Part shown: positions 9,533 through 17,717 of the stretch, in pieces
Numbering within the stretch: position 1 is the stretch's first letter
How the letters are laid out: each line of letters opens with the position of its first letter
From: Murinocardiopsis flavida
GTDB taxonomy: Bacteria > Actinomycetota > Actinomycetes > Streptosporangiales > Streptosporangiaceae
Assembly (NCBI RefSeq): GCF_003014485.1
Contig: NZ_PYGA01000008.1
Span: 1 to 64,000 of the forward strand
Direction of reading: 5' to 3'
DNA: 64,000 nt
Position numbers and translations under genes: made by a program
The notes under the pieces: model-generated
What the model was told of the DNA's origin: nothing
The model's input: only the letters and a program-made list of their open reading frames with translations
The model's database searches: none

Positions 9533-10512
9533 TGGCTCGCAAGTCGACCGCGCGGCGCGGCGGTGTCTCGGATGAGGCGACCACCGCACCGGAGGCGGCC
9601 GATCACCACGAGGCCGAACCGGTGGGCCCCCGACCCCGGCGACAGCCCCGCTCCGGAGCGGGCGGACGGTGGTGGGTGTGGCTCGGCCGCGCCGTGCTCT
9701 GGGCGTTCATCATCGTGGTGCTGTTCAACGGCATATGGCTGCCGTTCCGGTCGTCCTTCGCCGAGCCGTCCGCCGGGGGCCCCGCTCCCGCCGACAAGCC
9801 GGAGTTCCCCGAGACCGCCGCGGCGGCGTTCGCGCTGCGGTTCGGCGAGGCCTACCTGAATCCCAAGGAGGGCCAGAAGCGCGACGAAGCCCTCGCGCAG
9901 TTCCTGCCCGAGGGCCGAGGCTCCAGCCTCGACCTCGCCGGAACCGGCCTGACCGGCAAGAACATCGAGGTGTTCGGTGTCGACGCCAAGGACGCCAACA
10001 ACGCCGTCGTCACCCTCAGCGCCGACGTCAACAGCAAGCCCATGAGCCTCGACGTCCCGGTCTACGCCGCGGACGGCGGCGGCTCCCTCGTCCTCTCGGG
10101 CGAGCCGGCGCTGCTCGCGGCGCCCGCAAAGGCCGAACTCCCCGACGGCGAGGACATGCGCACCGACGCCGATGCGCGCGCCACGCTGGAGCCGTTCCTC
10201 GAAGGGTTCTTCGAGGCGTACGCCCAGACCCCCGAGCACCTCGGCCGCTACTTCGCAGAGGGCGCGCAGATCGCCTCCCTCCCCAAGGACGCAGTGCGCT
10301 TCGGCGAGCTGCGCGACGTCGTCGTCCCCGAGGCGCCCGCCTCCGGCGACGACGTCCGCGAGGTCCGCGCCACCGTGGTCTGGACCCTGCCCGGCGACAA
10401 TGGGGCCGCCCCCGCCCAGCTCACCCAGAGCTACCTGGTGACCGTCGAGCAGACGGGCGGCGACTGGTCGGTGCGCGACCTTCGAGGGGCCCCCAACTCG
10501 TTCGGCACATGA
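9532..10512 (+). CDS. Conjugal transfer protein TcpC-like (VirB8-like), membrane anchored
   Basis: The 326-aa product has a disordered cytoplasmic N-terminus of about 45 residues, one membrane helix (GRAVLWAFIIVVLFNGIW) and an extracytoplasmic region of two NTF2-like domains (about 85-200 and 215-326). This is the layout of TcpC/VirB8 scaffold proteins of Gram-positive type IV secretion systems. ggagg sits 4-8 nt before the ATG. It is the first large gene of the T4SS-like operon and precedes a TcpD-like and a TcpE-like gene, the same order as in the tcp locus of pCW3 (known), which supports the call. Expected role: structural scaffold of the membrane channel. Confidence 0.8.
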   Translation: MARKSTARRGGVSDEATTAPEAADHHEAEPVGPRPRRQPRSGAGGRWWVWLGRAVLWAFIIVVLFNGIWLPFRSSFAEPSAGGPAPADKPEFPETAAAAFALRFGEAYLNPKEGQKRDEALAQFLPEGRGSSLDLAGTGLTGKNIEVFGVDAKDANNAVVTLSADVNSKPMSLDVPVYAADGGGSLVLSGEPALLAAPAKAELPDGEDMRTDADARATLEPFLEGFFEAYAQTPEHLGRYFAEGAQIASLPKDAVRFGELRDVVVPEAPASGDDVREVRATVVWTLPGDNGAAPAQLTQSYLVTVEQTGGDWSVRDLRGAPNSFGT

Positions 10513-10564
10513 TGACCGGGAGCACCCACCGCGACCCGGCCCGAGCAAGGAGACGTGAAGGACC

Positions 10565-10603
10565 ATGCAGTTCAGACCTGAGCACCGGGAAGGCGGTGGC
10601 TGA
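10565..10603 (+). CDS. Candidate 12-aa mini-ORF upstream of the TcpD-like gene
   Basis: The peptide MQFRPEHREGGG follows a good ribosome site (gaagga) and its TGA abuts the next ATG. An alternative overlapping frame starts at 10509 as ATGA on the previous stop, codes 36 aa and ends at 10619 inside the next gene. One of the two could couple translation across the 91-nt gap; neither is proven. Confidence 0.25.
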   Translation: MQFRPEHREGGG

Positions 10604-10900
10604 ATGCTCCCCCTGCTGAACGACGCCGCCGACGCCGCCACCGCGGTCGTCCTCGCCACATCGGAGGACGCCCCCAACACGGAGGGCCTCGCCGAATGGC
10701 TGCGGGGCTTCTTCGGCCCGCTGTTCCTGGTGATCGTCTCGATCGTCGCGATCTTCTTCCTGTTCACCAGGGAGATCACCAGGTTCGCGCAGTTCATCAT
10801 CCTGGCGATCTTCATCGGGATCGTGTTCTACGTGCCCGGCATCATCGAGACCATCGCCGTCGCCATCGCCCGTGCGATGGGTGTGGAGACCCCCGAGTAG
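10604..10900 (+). CDS. TcpD-like small membrane protein
   Basis: The 98-aa product has an extracytoplasmic-looking acidic N-terminus of about 35 residues, then two hydrophobic helices (FFGPLFLVIVSIVAIFFLF and FAQFIILAIFIGIVFYVPGI) separated by a short basic loop TREITR. This size and topology fit the TcpD family of Gram-positive conjugation channels, and the position between TcpC- and TcpE-like genes fits too. The stop is followed by a 36-nt gap containing the strong aggagg site of the next gene. Confidence 0.7.
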   Translation: MLPLLNDAADAATAVVLATSEDAPNTEGLAEWLRGFFGPLFLVIVSIVAIFFLFTREITRFAQFIILAIFIGIVFYVPGIIETIAVAIARAMGVETPE

Positions 10901-10936
10901 CGCGAACCGAGTGCCGAGTTAGGAGGGTCGTACAGC

Positions 10937-13900
10937 GTGGACCTGCCCACGTACACCAAGATCTGGCGTATCGAGAAGCGGCTGTACAAGCTGTACGACT
11001 TCCGGCTGCCCATGCCGCTGCCCCTCGTCACGTTCAGCGTGTGGCTGGGCGTGACCGTGGTGTGGATGCTCCTCATGAGCCTGCTCGGGGTGCCTTTCGC
11101 GACACCGTGGCACGTCCTGTGGATCGTCCCGCCCATGGTCATCGCGTTCTTCGCGACCCGGCCCGTCGTCGAGGGCAAGCGGCTCACCGAACTCGTCTTC
11201 TCCCAGGGCCGCTACCTCGCCGAGGCCCGCGTCTACACGCGCCTCACACCCGAACGCGAACCCCGGGTGATCCTCGTGGGCGTCCGGGTGTGGCACCGCG
11301 ACCCCGCGGCGGGGCCGCTGCCGCTCACCGCCACCGCGCAGAAGCAGCAGTCCCGCGCGGCGAAGGCCGCCGACCGCGAGCGCAAGCGCGCCCTGCGTCC
11401 GGCGAAGGCGCGCACGGCACTCGCGTCCCCGCCCTCGGCGCCGGAACCCGCACCCACCCGTTCCGCACCGGCCCGGTCCGAACGCGACACCGACCGGCCC
11501 GGCCTGCGGGCGGCGCCCCGCGCGGCGCTCAATTACCTCGGTTTCGGCCTGCCCAAGACCGCCAAGCAGTCCACACCCGCATCGGGCACCCCCGCCGCCG
11601 AACGCCGGGAGCTCGGTACGGCCAAGCGCCGCGAGCACGCGCCCAGCAGGCTGAGCTGGGGGCCCGAGCGCGAGCACGCGCGCGGCGGCAACGGCGCCGA
11701 GGCCGGGGCCGCGCGCGGCACCGAGACCGCCGAGGACGCCGACACCGGCAGCGGGGAGTGGCTGACCTCCCTGCGGACCTCCTCCGGCGAGACCCCGTGG
11801 CCCCTGGCGTCCAAGCACTCCCACGAGCACTCCCACGAGCACGCGGCCGCCGCTCCGCCCGCAGTCGAGAGCAAGGCCGCGCGGCGCCGCGCCGAGGAGA
11901 TCATGGCGGCCCCCGACCCCGAGGCGGCGGGGTGGCGCGTGGGGGAGCGTGCGCCGACCGCGGAGCAGGAGCGGGTCGAGCACCGGCGCGCACTGGAGCA
12001 GGCGGCCGACACCGGAGCCCCCGAGGCGGCGCGGGAGGCGGCCCCGGACCCCGGCGCGGCCGAGGGCAGTAAGCGGCTGCGCGGCCGGTCGCAGGGCCGC
12101 GAGGTCGCCCGCCGGCTCGAACACGAACGCGAGGCGGTCCGCCACGAAGCCCCGCCGCCCCCGGCGAAGGCCCAGGGCCGGGGCGCTCCGGCGACCGAGG
12201 GCGACCCGCACGCCCGGTCGGCCGCGCCGCGCCGCCGCCCGCACGCCGCGCCCTGGAACCTGCCTGCGGCGGGGCCCGCCGCCGCACAATCCGGCGCGGT
12301 CGACACCGGCGCCGACGAGGCGGTCGCGGCACGGCCGGCCGGCGGCAGCGGACACGACGACCCCGAGATCACCGCGGCGTCGTTCGCAGCGGAGTCCCTG
12401 GCCTACGTCGACGGCCCGGCCGCCGCCGAGCCCACGGAGCCTGCGGGCGCAGCGGAGTCCAAGGGGACAGAGGAGCCCAAGGGGGCCGAGGAGGCCGCTG
12501 AGGGGGCTGCCGAGGAGGCCAAGGAGCCAGAGAGGGCCGGGGAGCCCGCGGAGACCGCCAGGGCCGGGGACGCCGAGGGGCCCGAGGGGATCGGGGAGTC
12601 CGAGAGGGCCGAGGAGTCCAAGGGAGGGGAGCCAAAGGGAGCCGAAGGGGCCGAAGGGGCCGCGCCCGCAGTGCCTACGGCCGAACACCACCCCGACGAC
12701 GCGAAACCGGCACTCGAACTCGACCACGGCACTGGTGAGCACGAGAGCTTCAGCGACTCCGGCGGCCCCGACTCCCCGGTGGTCCGGCGGCCGACTTTGG
12801 CCGAGATCGAGGCCGCCGAGCAGGCCGCGTTCGCCGCCCGCCGTCCCCGGGCCGCCCGCCCGGGACAGCCCGGGGTAGAGGAGCCCGCATCGGACGCTGC
12901 GGCGGCCGGTGCAGTGGCCGCCGCGTCGGCCCACGAGGCTGCTGCGGTGCCGAACGCCGCCGAGGTGCCGGGTGACCGCGGTGACGGCCCCGCCGCGCCC
13001 CAGGAGGCGGCTGAGAGCCGCACAGTGCCCACCGCCGACGCTCCGGTTCGGCCCGCCGCCGATGACAGCGAGACGGCCGCCGACAGCGAAGCGGCCCCGC
13101 CCGTCCCGGCAGCGGCGGAGGGCGAGGACGCACTCGGCGACGCCGCGACGACGGAGCCGGAGCAGGCCGCGGCAGAGCCGACAGAGGCGACCGCGGAAAC
13201 GGGCACGGAGCCGAGCGCAGAGTCGGGCACCGACACAGGTGGCGACCTCCTCGCGGCCCCTGCCGCCGACCCGGACGGTGCGGCGGATGCGGCGCAGGCG
13301 TTGGACGCCGAGGCGGCCGACCCCGGCGCGGAGGACGCCGACGAGTCGGCGGCGTCCGGTCCCGCCGCTCCCGAGGTGGCCGCGCCGATCGCCCCCGCCG
13401 CCTCCACTGCCGCCGCGCCGATCGTGCCCGCTGTCCCCGCCGTCGCCGCGCCGATCGCCCCCGCTGTCCCGGCGCCCCCCGACCCGGTCGTCCCCGCTGC
13501 TGCCACCGAGCAGCCCGACGCGGCCGGCGCCGCCGATGGCACGTCCGACGACGCGCCCGCCGCCCCCGCGGCCGCCGCGGACGTCGATACGCAGCCCCAC
13601 CCCGCTCCCACCGGGCCGCCGCGTTCGAACCGGCTGTCGCGGAGCATGCGGTCCAACGGGCCCGCCACACCGGGCGAGCCGGCGAAGGCCAAGCGCGCGC
13701 CGACCCACGCCGAACGTCCCGGCGGCGCCCCCGCGCCGAAGCGCGACACCGCCCCGCCGTCCCGGCCCGTGCGGCGCACCCGGCCGGTCGAGGTCGAGGC
13801 GGGCGACGACAGCGTCTTCACCCGGGTTGCGCAGAACGCGCGGCGCCTCGGGCAGTTGTTCACCCCGGCGGGCGGGGTGCCCGCGCCGAAGGACGACACC

Positions 13901-14965
13901 GAGAAGCCCGCCCCGGCCGCAAAGCCCGACCTGCAACTCGACCACGGCACCGGCGAGCACGACGCCCTCACGGCGACCCCGGAGCGGCGGCCCGACCGCC
14001 CGGCGCGGGCCGCGACGCCAGCCCCGGCCCGCCCCGTTCCGGAGCCGGCCGACGAGCCCGCCGCGCCCCCCGACAGCGGGGCCACCCGCGGCTGGCGCCG
14101 CCTCGCCCGTGTGGTCACCGGCGGCAACGCGTCCGCCGCCGCCAAGACGGACGTCCCCGAAGCCGACATCCGGCGGCTGCGCACCGAGTTCACCGGAACG
14201 CGCCGGATCATCGTGCTGGGCTGCACAGGCGGAGCGGGGCAGAGCATGACAGCGCTGATGCTCGGCCACACCCTCGCCGCCCACCGCGACCAGCGGGTCG
14301 TCGCCGTCGACGTCAACCCCGGCGGCGCCGGGCTGTCGCGGCGCATCCGCACCGAGACGACCGAGACTCTCACCTCGCTGTTCGCCAACGCCGAGCGCAT
14401 CCAGGGGTACGCGGGGATGCGCGGGTACACGTCGCAGTCGCCCAGCGGGCTCGAAGTGGTCACCACCCTGGACGATCCGTACGTGCAGACCCTCGACGAC
14501 CGCGACTACGTGGGGCTCGCGCAGCTGCTGGAGCGGCACTACGAGATCACCCTGCTCGACCCGGCGGCGCCCGGTGTCGCCCGGGCGCTGCCCATCGCCG
14601 ACGCGCTCGTCCTCGTGGCCCCCGCGAACGCCGACGCGGCGCGGGCGGTCGCCATGACCTTCGAGTGGCTCGACGGGCACGGGTACGCGAACCTGCGGGC
14701 GAAGTCCGTTGTCGTGGTGAACGGGGTGAGCCGCCGCAGCCTCGCCGACGTCGACGCGGCGGAGCAGGTCGCCCGGGGCCGCTGCCGGGCGATCGCCCGG
14801 GTGCCGTGGGACGACCACCTCGCATCGGCGCGCGCGGTGATCGACGTCAGCGCGCTGCGCCCCACCACCCGCCGGGCCCATGCCGCCCTCGGCGGGGTAC
14901 TGGCCGGCGGATTCGCGGCAGGCCCGACCCCGGGAACCCGGGTGACATCGGAGGCCCGCCGATGA
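10937..14965 (+). CDS. TcpE-like membrane domain fused to a MinD/ParA-like ATPase by a ~950-aa disordered linker
   Basis: This 1342-aa protein is a three-part fusion. Residues 1-125 are a TcpE-like domain with two membrane helices (PLVTFSVWLGVTVVWMLLMS and PWHVLWIVPPMVIAFFA) and a basic cytoplasmic follow-on. About 126-1075 is low-complexity Ala/Glu/Pro-rich sequence with EPKGAEEA-like and API(V/A)PAVPA repeats. From about 1085 a SIMIBI-class ATPase domain appears: RIIVLGCTGGAGQSMTALML, VVAVDVNPGGAGLSRRI, ITLLDPAAPGVAR, LVLVAPANADAARAV. The P-loop reads TGGAGQS, so both lysines of the deviant Walker A motif (KGGxGKT) are absent; nucleotide hydrolysis is doubtful. GTG start with aggagg 11 nt upstream. 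A KPxLxLDHGTGEH motif occurs twice in the linker (near 12703 and 13921). It probably links the channel base to a cytoplasmic regulatory domain (inference). Confidence 0.8.
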   Translation: MDLPTYTKIWRIEKRLYKLYDFRLPMPLPLVTFSVWLGVTVVWMLLMSLLGVPFATPWHVLWIVPPMVIAFFATRPVVEGKRLTELVFSQGRYLAEARVYTRLTPEREPRVILVGVRVWHRDPAAGPLPLTATAQKQQSRAAKAADRERKRALRPAKARTALASPPSAPEPAPTRSAPARSERDTDRPGLRAAPRAALNYLGFGLPKTAKQSTPASGTPAAERRELGTAKRREHAPSRLSWGPEREHARGGNGAEAGAARGTETAEDADTGSGEWLTSLRTSSGETPWPLASKHSHEHSHEHAAAAPPAVESKAARRRAEEIMAAPDPEAAGWRVGERAPTAEQERVEHRRALEQAADTGAPEAAREAAPDPGAAEGSKRLRGRSQGREVARRLEHEREAVRHEAPPPPAKAQGRGAPATEGDPHARSAAPRRRPHAAPWNLPAAGPAAAQSGAVDTGADEAVAARPAGGSGHDDPEITAASFAAESLAYVDGPAAAEPTEPAGAAESKGTEEPKGAEEAAEGAAEEAKEPERAGEPAETARAGDAEGPEGIGESERAEESKGGEPKGAEGAEGAAPAVPTAEHHPDDAKPALELDHGTGEHESFSDSGGPDSPVVRRPTLAEIEAAEQAAFAARRPRAARPGQPGVEEPASDAAAAGAVAAASAHEAAAVPNAAEVPGDRGDGPAAPQEAAESRTVPTADAPVRPAADDSETAADSEAAPPVPAAAEGEDALGDAATTEPEQAAAEPTEATAETGTEPSAESGTDTGGDLLAAPAADPDGAADAAQALDAEAADPGAEDADESAASGPAAPEVAAPIAPAASTAAAPIVPAVPAVAAPIAPAVPAPPDPVVPAAATEQPDAAGAADGTSDDAPAAPAAAADVDTQPHPAPTGPPRSNRLSRSMRSNGPATPGEPAKAKRAPTHAERPGGAPAPKRDTAPPSRPVRRTRPVEVEAGDDSVFTRVAQNARRLGQLFTPAGGVPAPKDDTEKPAPAAKPDLQLDHGTGEHDALTATPERRPDRPARAATPAPARPVPEPADEPAAPPDSGATRGWRRLARVVTGGNASAAAKTDVPEADIRRLRTEFTGTRRIIVLGCTGGAGQSMTALMLGHTLAAHRDQRVVAVDVNPGGAGLSRRIRTETTETLTSLFANAERIQGYAGMRGYTSQSPSGLEVVTTLDDPYVQTLDDRDYVGLAQLLERHYEITLLDPAAPGVARALPIADALVLVAPANADAARAVAMTFEWLDGHGYANLRAKSVVVVNGVSRRSLADVDAAEQVARGRCRAIARVPWDDHLASARAVIDVSALRPTTRRAHAALGGVLAGGFAAGPTPGTRVTSEARR

Positions 14966-15048
14966 CCCGGCGCACCCGGACCCGTCCGCCGCCGACCACC
15001 GTCACGACGCACGCCACAACGACGCTCCAGCCGGAGGACACCCAATGA
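14962..15048 (+). CDS. Candidate 28-aa coupled mini-ORF between the fusion ATPase and VirB4 genes
   Basis: Both ends overlap neighbours as ATGA: its ATG shares bases with the previous stop, and its TGA overlaps the ATG of the next gene. It has its own ggagg at 14950 with a 7-nt spacer, and the next gene has ggagg at 15033, inside this frame. The peptide is basic then Thr/Pro-rich (MTRRTRTRPPPTTVTTHATT, ending LQPEDTQ). The exact stop-start coupling on both sides argues that it is translated. Whether the peptide itself matters is unknown. Confidence 0.5.
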   Translation: MTRRTRTRPPPTTVTTHATTTLQPEDTQ

Positions 15049-17717
15049 ACGGCACCACGGGGGCGAGCCGCCTCGCGGTCCGCTACTTCGACGACCGCGT
15101 CCTGCTCAGCGACACCGAAGCGTGGGCGTACTTCCGGCTGCCCACCATCAACTACGAGTTCTCCACGCCCGAGGACCGCGAGACCCTCGCCACCAACATC
15201 ACCATCGCGCTCGCCGCGATCAGGATGAACGACGCCGAAGTGCACCTGCGCGTCGCGCACCGCACCTACCCTGCCGCGGCGTGGGCGACCAAGCTCGACG
15301 ACACCTCCGACTCCGGGCCGGGCTGGTACGACTACCTCGACGAGATGTACCGCCATGTGTGGGCGAAGGACTTCTGGTCGAAGGAGATCTACCTGGGGGT
15401 GCGGCTGGGGCAGAGGGGGGTTCGCGCGCAGCTCACCGGCGGCGTCTTCGCCCAGCTCTTCACCGCCTACCAGCGCACAGAGCAGATCCTCGGCCTTGAG
15501 GACGACGCGATCGACCCCAAGGAGATCTCCCGCTGGACCGAGCAGGCCGAACGCCTCGGCCGCGCGCTCGCGGCGAGCGCGCTGCACGCCCGGCACGCGT
15601 CATCGACCCAGCTCGCTTGGCTCATCCGGCACGCGGTCACCGGCGCCATCGAGGAACCCCGCCGCTCCGCTGCGGGGCGGCGAACCTGGGGCAAGGGCGA
15701 GATCGAAGGGCTGGTCGAGGGCACCGTCCACAACGGTCGCTCGCTGCTGCGCCTGGAGCAGCCCGGCGGCGACAACTACGTCGCCTACCTGTCGTTCTCG
15801 CGGTTCCCCGACCTCATGCCGTTCCCCGACGGCGAGCCCTGGCTGCACTACGCCGACGCGCTCCCGTTCCCCGTCGAGGTGTCCCTGCGCATGAAGCTGG
15901 TGCCGCCCGCCAAGGCCAGCAAGGACGTCGGACGCAAGCTCGCGCACGCCCGCGACATGGACGCGCACATCCGCGAGGCCGGGGTGGAGGCCCCGCTGGA
16001 CCTCGCCGAGCAGATCGACGCGGCCCGGCTGCTGGAGCACGGCATCACCAAGGAGCGGCTGCCGTTCGTGTACGGCTGGCACCGGCTCATGGTGTCGGCG
16101 CACACCGAGGAGCTGCTCGTGCAGCGGGTCGAAGCGGTCGTGGAGCACTACCGCGACATCGGCATCGACATCGTCAACTCCACCGGCGACCAGTTCTCCC
16201 TGTTCTGCGAGTCGCTGCCCGGCGACCGCATCCGCCTCAACGCCTACGTGCAGCGCCAACCGCTGCGCACCATCGCCGGCGGCATGCCCGTCGCAACGGT
16301 CGACCTGGGCGACCGCAGCGACTCCTCCGCATCGGGGTGGATCGGCCCCTACATCGGCGAGACCCTGGGGCGGGCGCGGTCCATCGTCCACTTCGACCCG
16401 ATGGTGGCGGCCGCCCGCAACCGGCCCACCGCCATCGCCATCACCGGCGAACCCGGCGGCGGGAAGACAACGCTGGCGCTGCTGCTCATCTACCAGCTCG
16501 CGCTGCGCGGGGTGACCGTCGCAGCCATCGACCCCAAGGGCGACGCCGAATCCCTGGTGCGGCTGCTGCAACGGCGCGGCCGCAAGGCGCGCATCATGTC
16601 CATGGCGTCGGCCGAACCGGGCCTCCTCGACCCGTTCGCGTTCGGCGACGACCTCGCCACCAAGAAGACCATGGCGACCGAAACCCTGCGGCTGCTCCTG
16701 CCCCGCATGAGCGAGGAACGCGAATCCGCCATGATCCAGGCGGTGGCGGCCGTCGCCAACCAGCCGCGGCCCAGCCTCGACAAGGTCGTCGCCTACCTGG
16801 AGTCGTCGCACGACCCGGCGTCCAGGAACCTGGGGGCCGTGCTGCGGTCCATGTCGGAGATGCGGCTCGCCGGGCTGTGCTTCGACCCCCAAGGCGAAGC
16901 GCAGATCGACACCGAGAGCTGGACCACGGTGTTCACCCTCGGCGGGCTGACCCTGCCCGACTCCACCATCCAGCGCGAGGACTACAGCTACGAGCAGCGG
17001 CTCAGTGTGGCGCTGCTGTACCTGGTCAGCCAGTTCGCCCGGCGGCTGATGAACGGCCTCGACCGGCACCTGCCCAAGGCCATCTTCCTCGACGAGGCGT
17101 GGGCCATCACCTCCACACCGGAAGGCGCGAAACTCGTCCCGGAGGTGTCGCGCATGGGGCGCTCGCGCAACACCGCGCTGATCCTCGTCAGCCAGAACGC
17201 CGGCGACCTGCTGAACGAGCAGGTCACCAACTGCCTGTCGAGCGTGTTCGCGTTCCGGTCGTCGGAGCGGGTCGAGGTCGACAGCGTGATGGCACTCCTC
17301 GGCGTCGAGGCGTCCGAAGAGCACGGGGCGGCGCTGCGCAACCTCGGCAACGGCGAGTGCATCTTCCGCGACCTCGACGGCAGGGCCGGCCGGATCGCGG
17401 TGGACCTCGTCTCCGAAGAACTCCTGGCCTGGCTCGACACCAACCCCACACGGCAGCGTCCCGACGACGCCGAGCACGGCGACCACGGCGGGCACCGCGA
17501 CCACGCGGACGACGACCCGCACGGAGGCGACCCGCACGGAGGCGACCCGCACGGAGGCGTCCCACCGGAAGCGTCCGGCGGCGCACTGGTGGGGACCGGA
17601 AGCGGCGGCGGCGCCGCATCCAGACCGGCCGGCTCGGGCGGTGCCCCAGCAGGGGGGCGCCGAACCGCCCGCGAACCGCACGACACCCGGGGACCAGGTC
17701 AGGAGCTGCACGGATGA
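15045..17717 (+). CDS. VirB4-like conjugation ATPase
   Basis: Hexameric motor ATPase of type IV secretion-like systems. The 890-aa product has an N-terminal domain of about 460 residues and a FtsK/HerA-type motor core: Walker A GEPGGGKTTLALLL (about residue 470), AAIDPKGDAESLV, Walker B KAIFLDEAWAI (about 678) and the sensor-like ALILVSQNAGDLLNEQ. The C-terminal 100 residues are disordered and rich in His, Asp and Gly, with three perfect 15-bp repeats encoding DPHGG. The ATG overlaps the mini-ORF stop, and the stop overlaps the next start (ATGA), so translation is coupled. It resembles the ATP/GTP-binding protein of the Streptomyces cmdABCDEF cluster (from memory). Confidence 0.88.
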   Translation: MNGTTGASRLAVRYFDDRVLLSDTEAWAYFRLPTINYEFSTPEDRETLATNITIALAAIRMNDAEVHLRVAHRTYPAAAWATKLDDTSDSGPGWYDYLDEMYRHVWAKDFWSKEIYLGVRLGQRGVRAQLTGGVFAQLFTAYQRTEQILGLEDDAIDPKEISRWTEQAERLGRALAASALHARHASSTQLAWLIRHAVTGAIEEPRRSAAGRRTWGKGEIEGLVEGTVHNGRSLLRLEQPGGDNYVAYLSFSRFPDLMPFPDGEPWLHYADALPFPVEVSLRMKLVPPAKASKDVGRKLAHARDMDAHIREAGVEAPLDLAEQIDAARLLEHGITKERLPFVYGWHRLMVSAHTEELLVQRVEAVVEHYRDIGIDIVNSTGDQFSLFCESLPGDRIRLNAYVQRQPLRTIAGGMPVATVDLGDRSDSSASGWIGPYIGETLGRARSIVHFDPMVAAARNRPTAIAITGEPGGGKTTLALLLIYQLALRGVTVAAIDPKGDAESLVRLLQRRGRKARIMSMASAEPGLLDPFAFGDDLATKKTMATETLRLLLPRMSEERESAMIQAVAAVANQPRPSLDKVVAYLESSHDPASRNLGAVLRSMSEMRLAGLCFDPQGEAQIDTESWTTVFTLGGLTLPDSTIQREDYSYEQRLSVALLYLVSQFARRLMNGLDRHLPKAIFLDEAWAITSTPEGAKLVPEVSRMGRSRNTALILVSQNAGDLLNEQVTNCLSSVFAFRSSERVEVDSVMALLGVEASEEHGAALRNLGNGECIFRDLDGRAGRIAVDLVSEELLAWLDTNPTRQRPDDAEHGDHGGHRDHADDDPHGGDPHGGDPHGGVPPEASGGALVGTGSGGGAASRPAGSGGAPAGGRRTAREPHDTRGPGQELHG
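17514..17558 (+). repeat. Three perfect 15-bp in-frame repeats (DPHGG)
   Basis: The unit gacccgcacggaggc is repeated three times inside the VirB4 tail, each copy encoding Asp-Pro-His-Gly-Gly. The flanking codons continue the His/Asp-rich pattern. Confidence 0.9.

Noticed and set aside
10919-14881. Very long open frame (over 1300 codons) on the minus strand opposite the fusion ATPase
   Set aside because: It mirrors the plus-strand gene; its product is Arg/Gly-rich low complexity with no domain, whereas the plus strand shows real domains, ribosome site and coupling.
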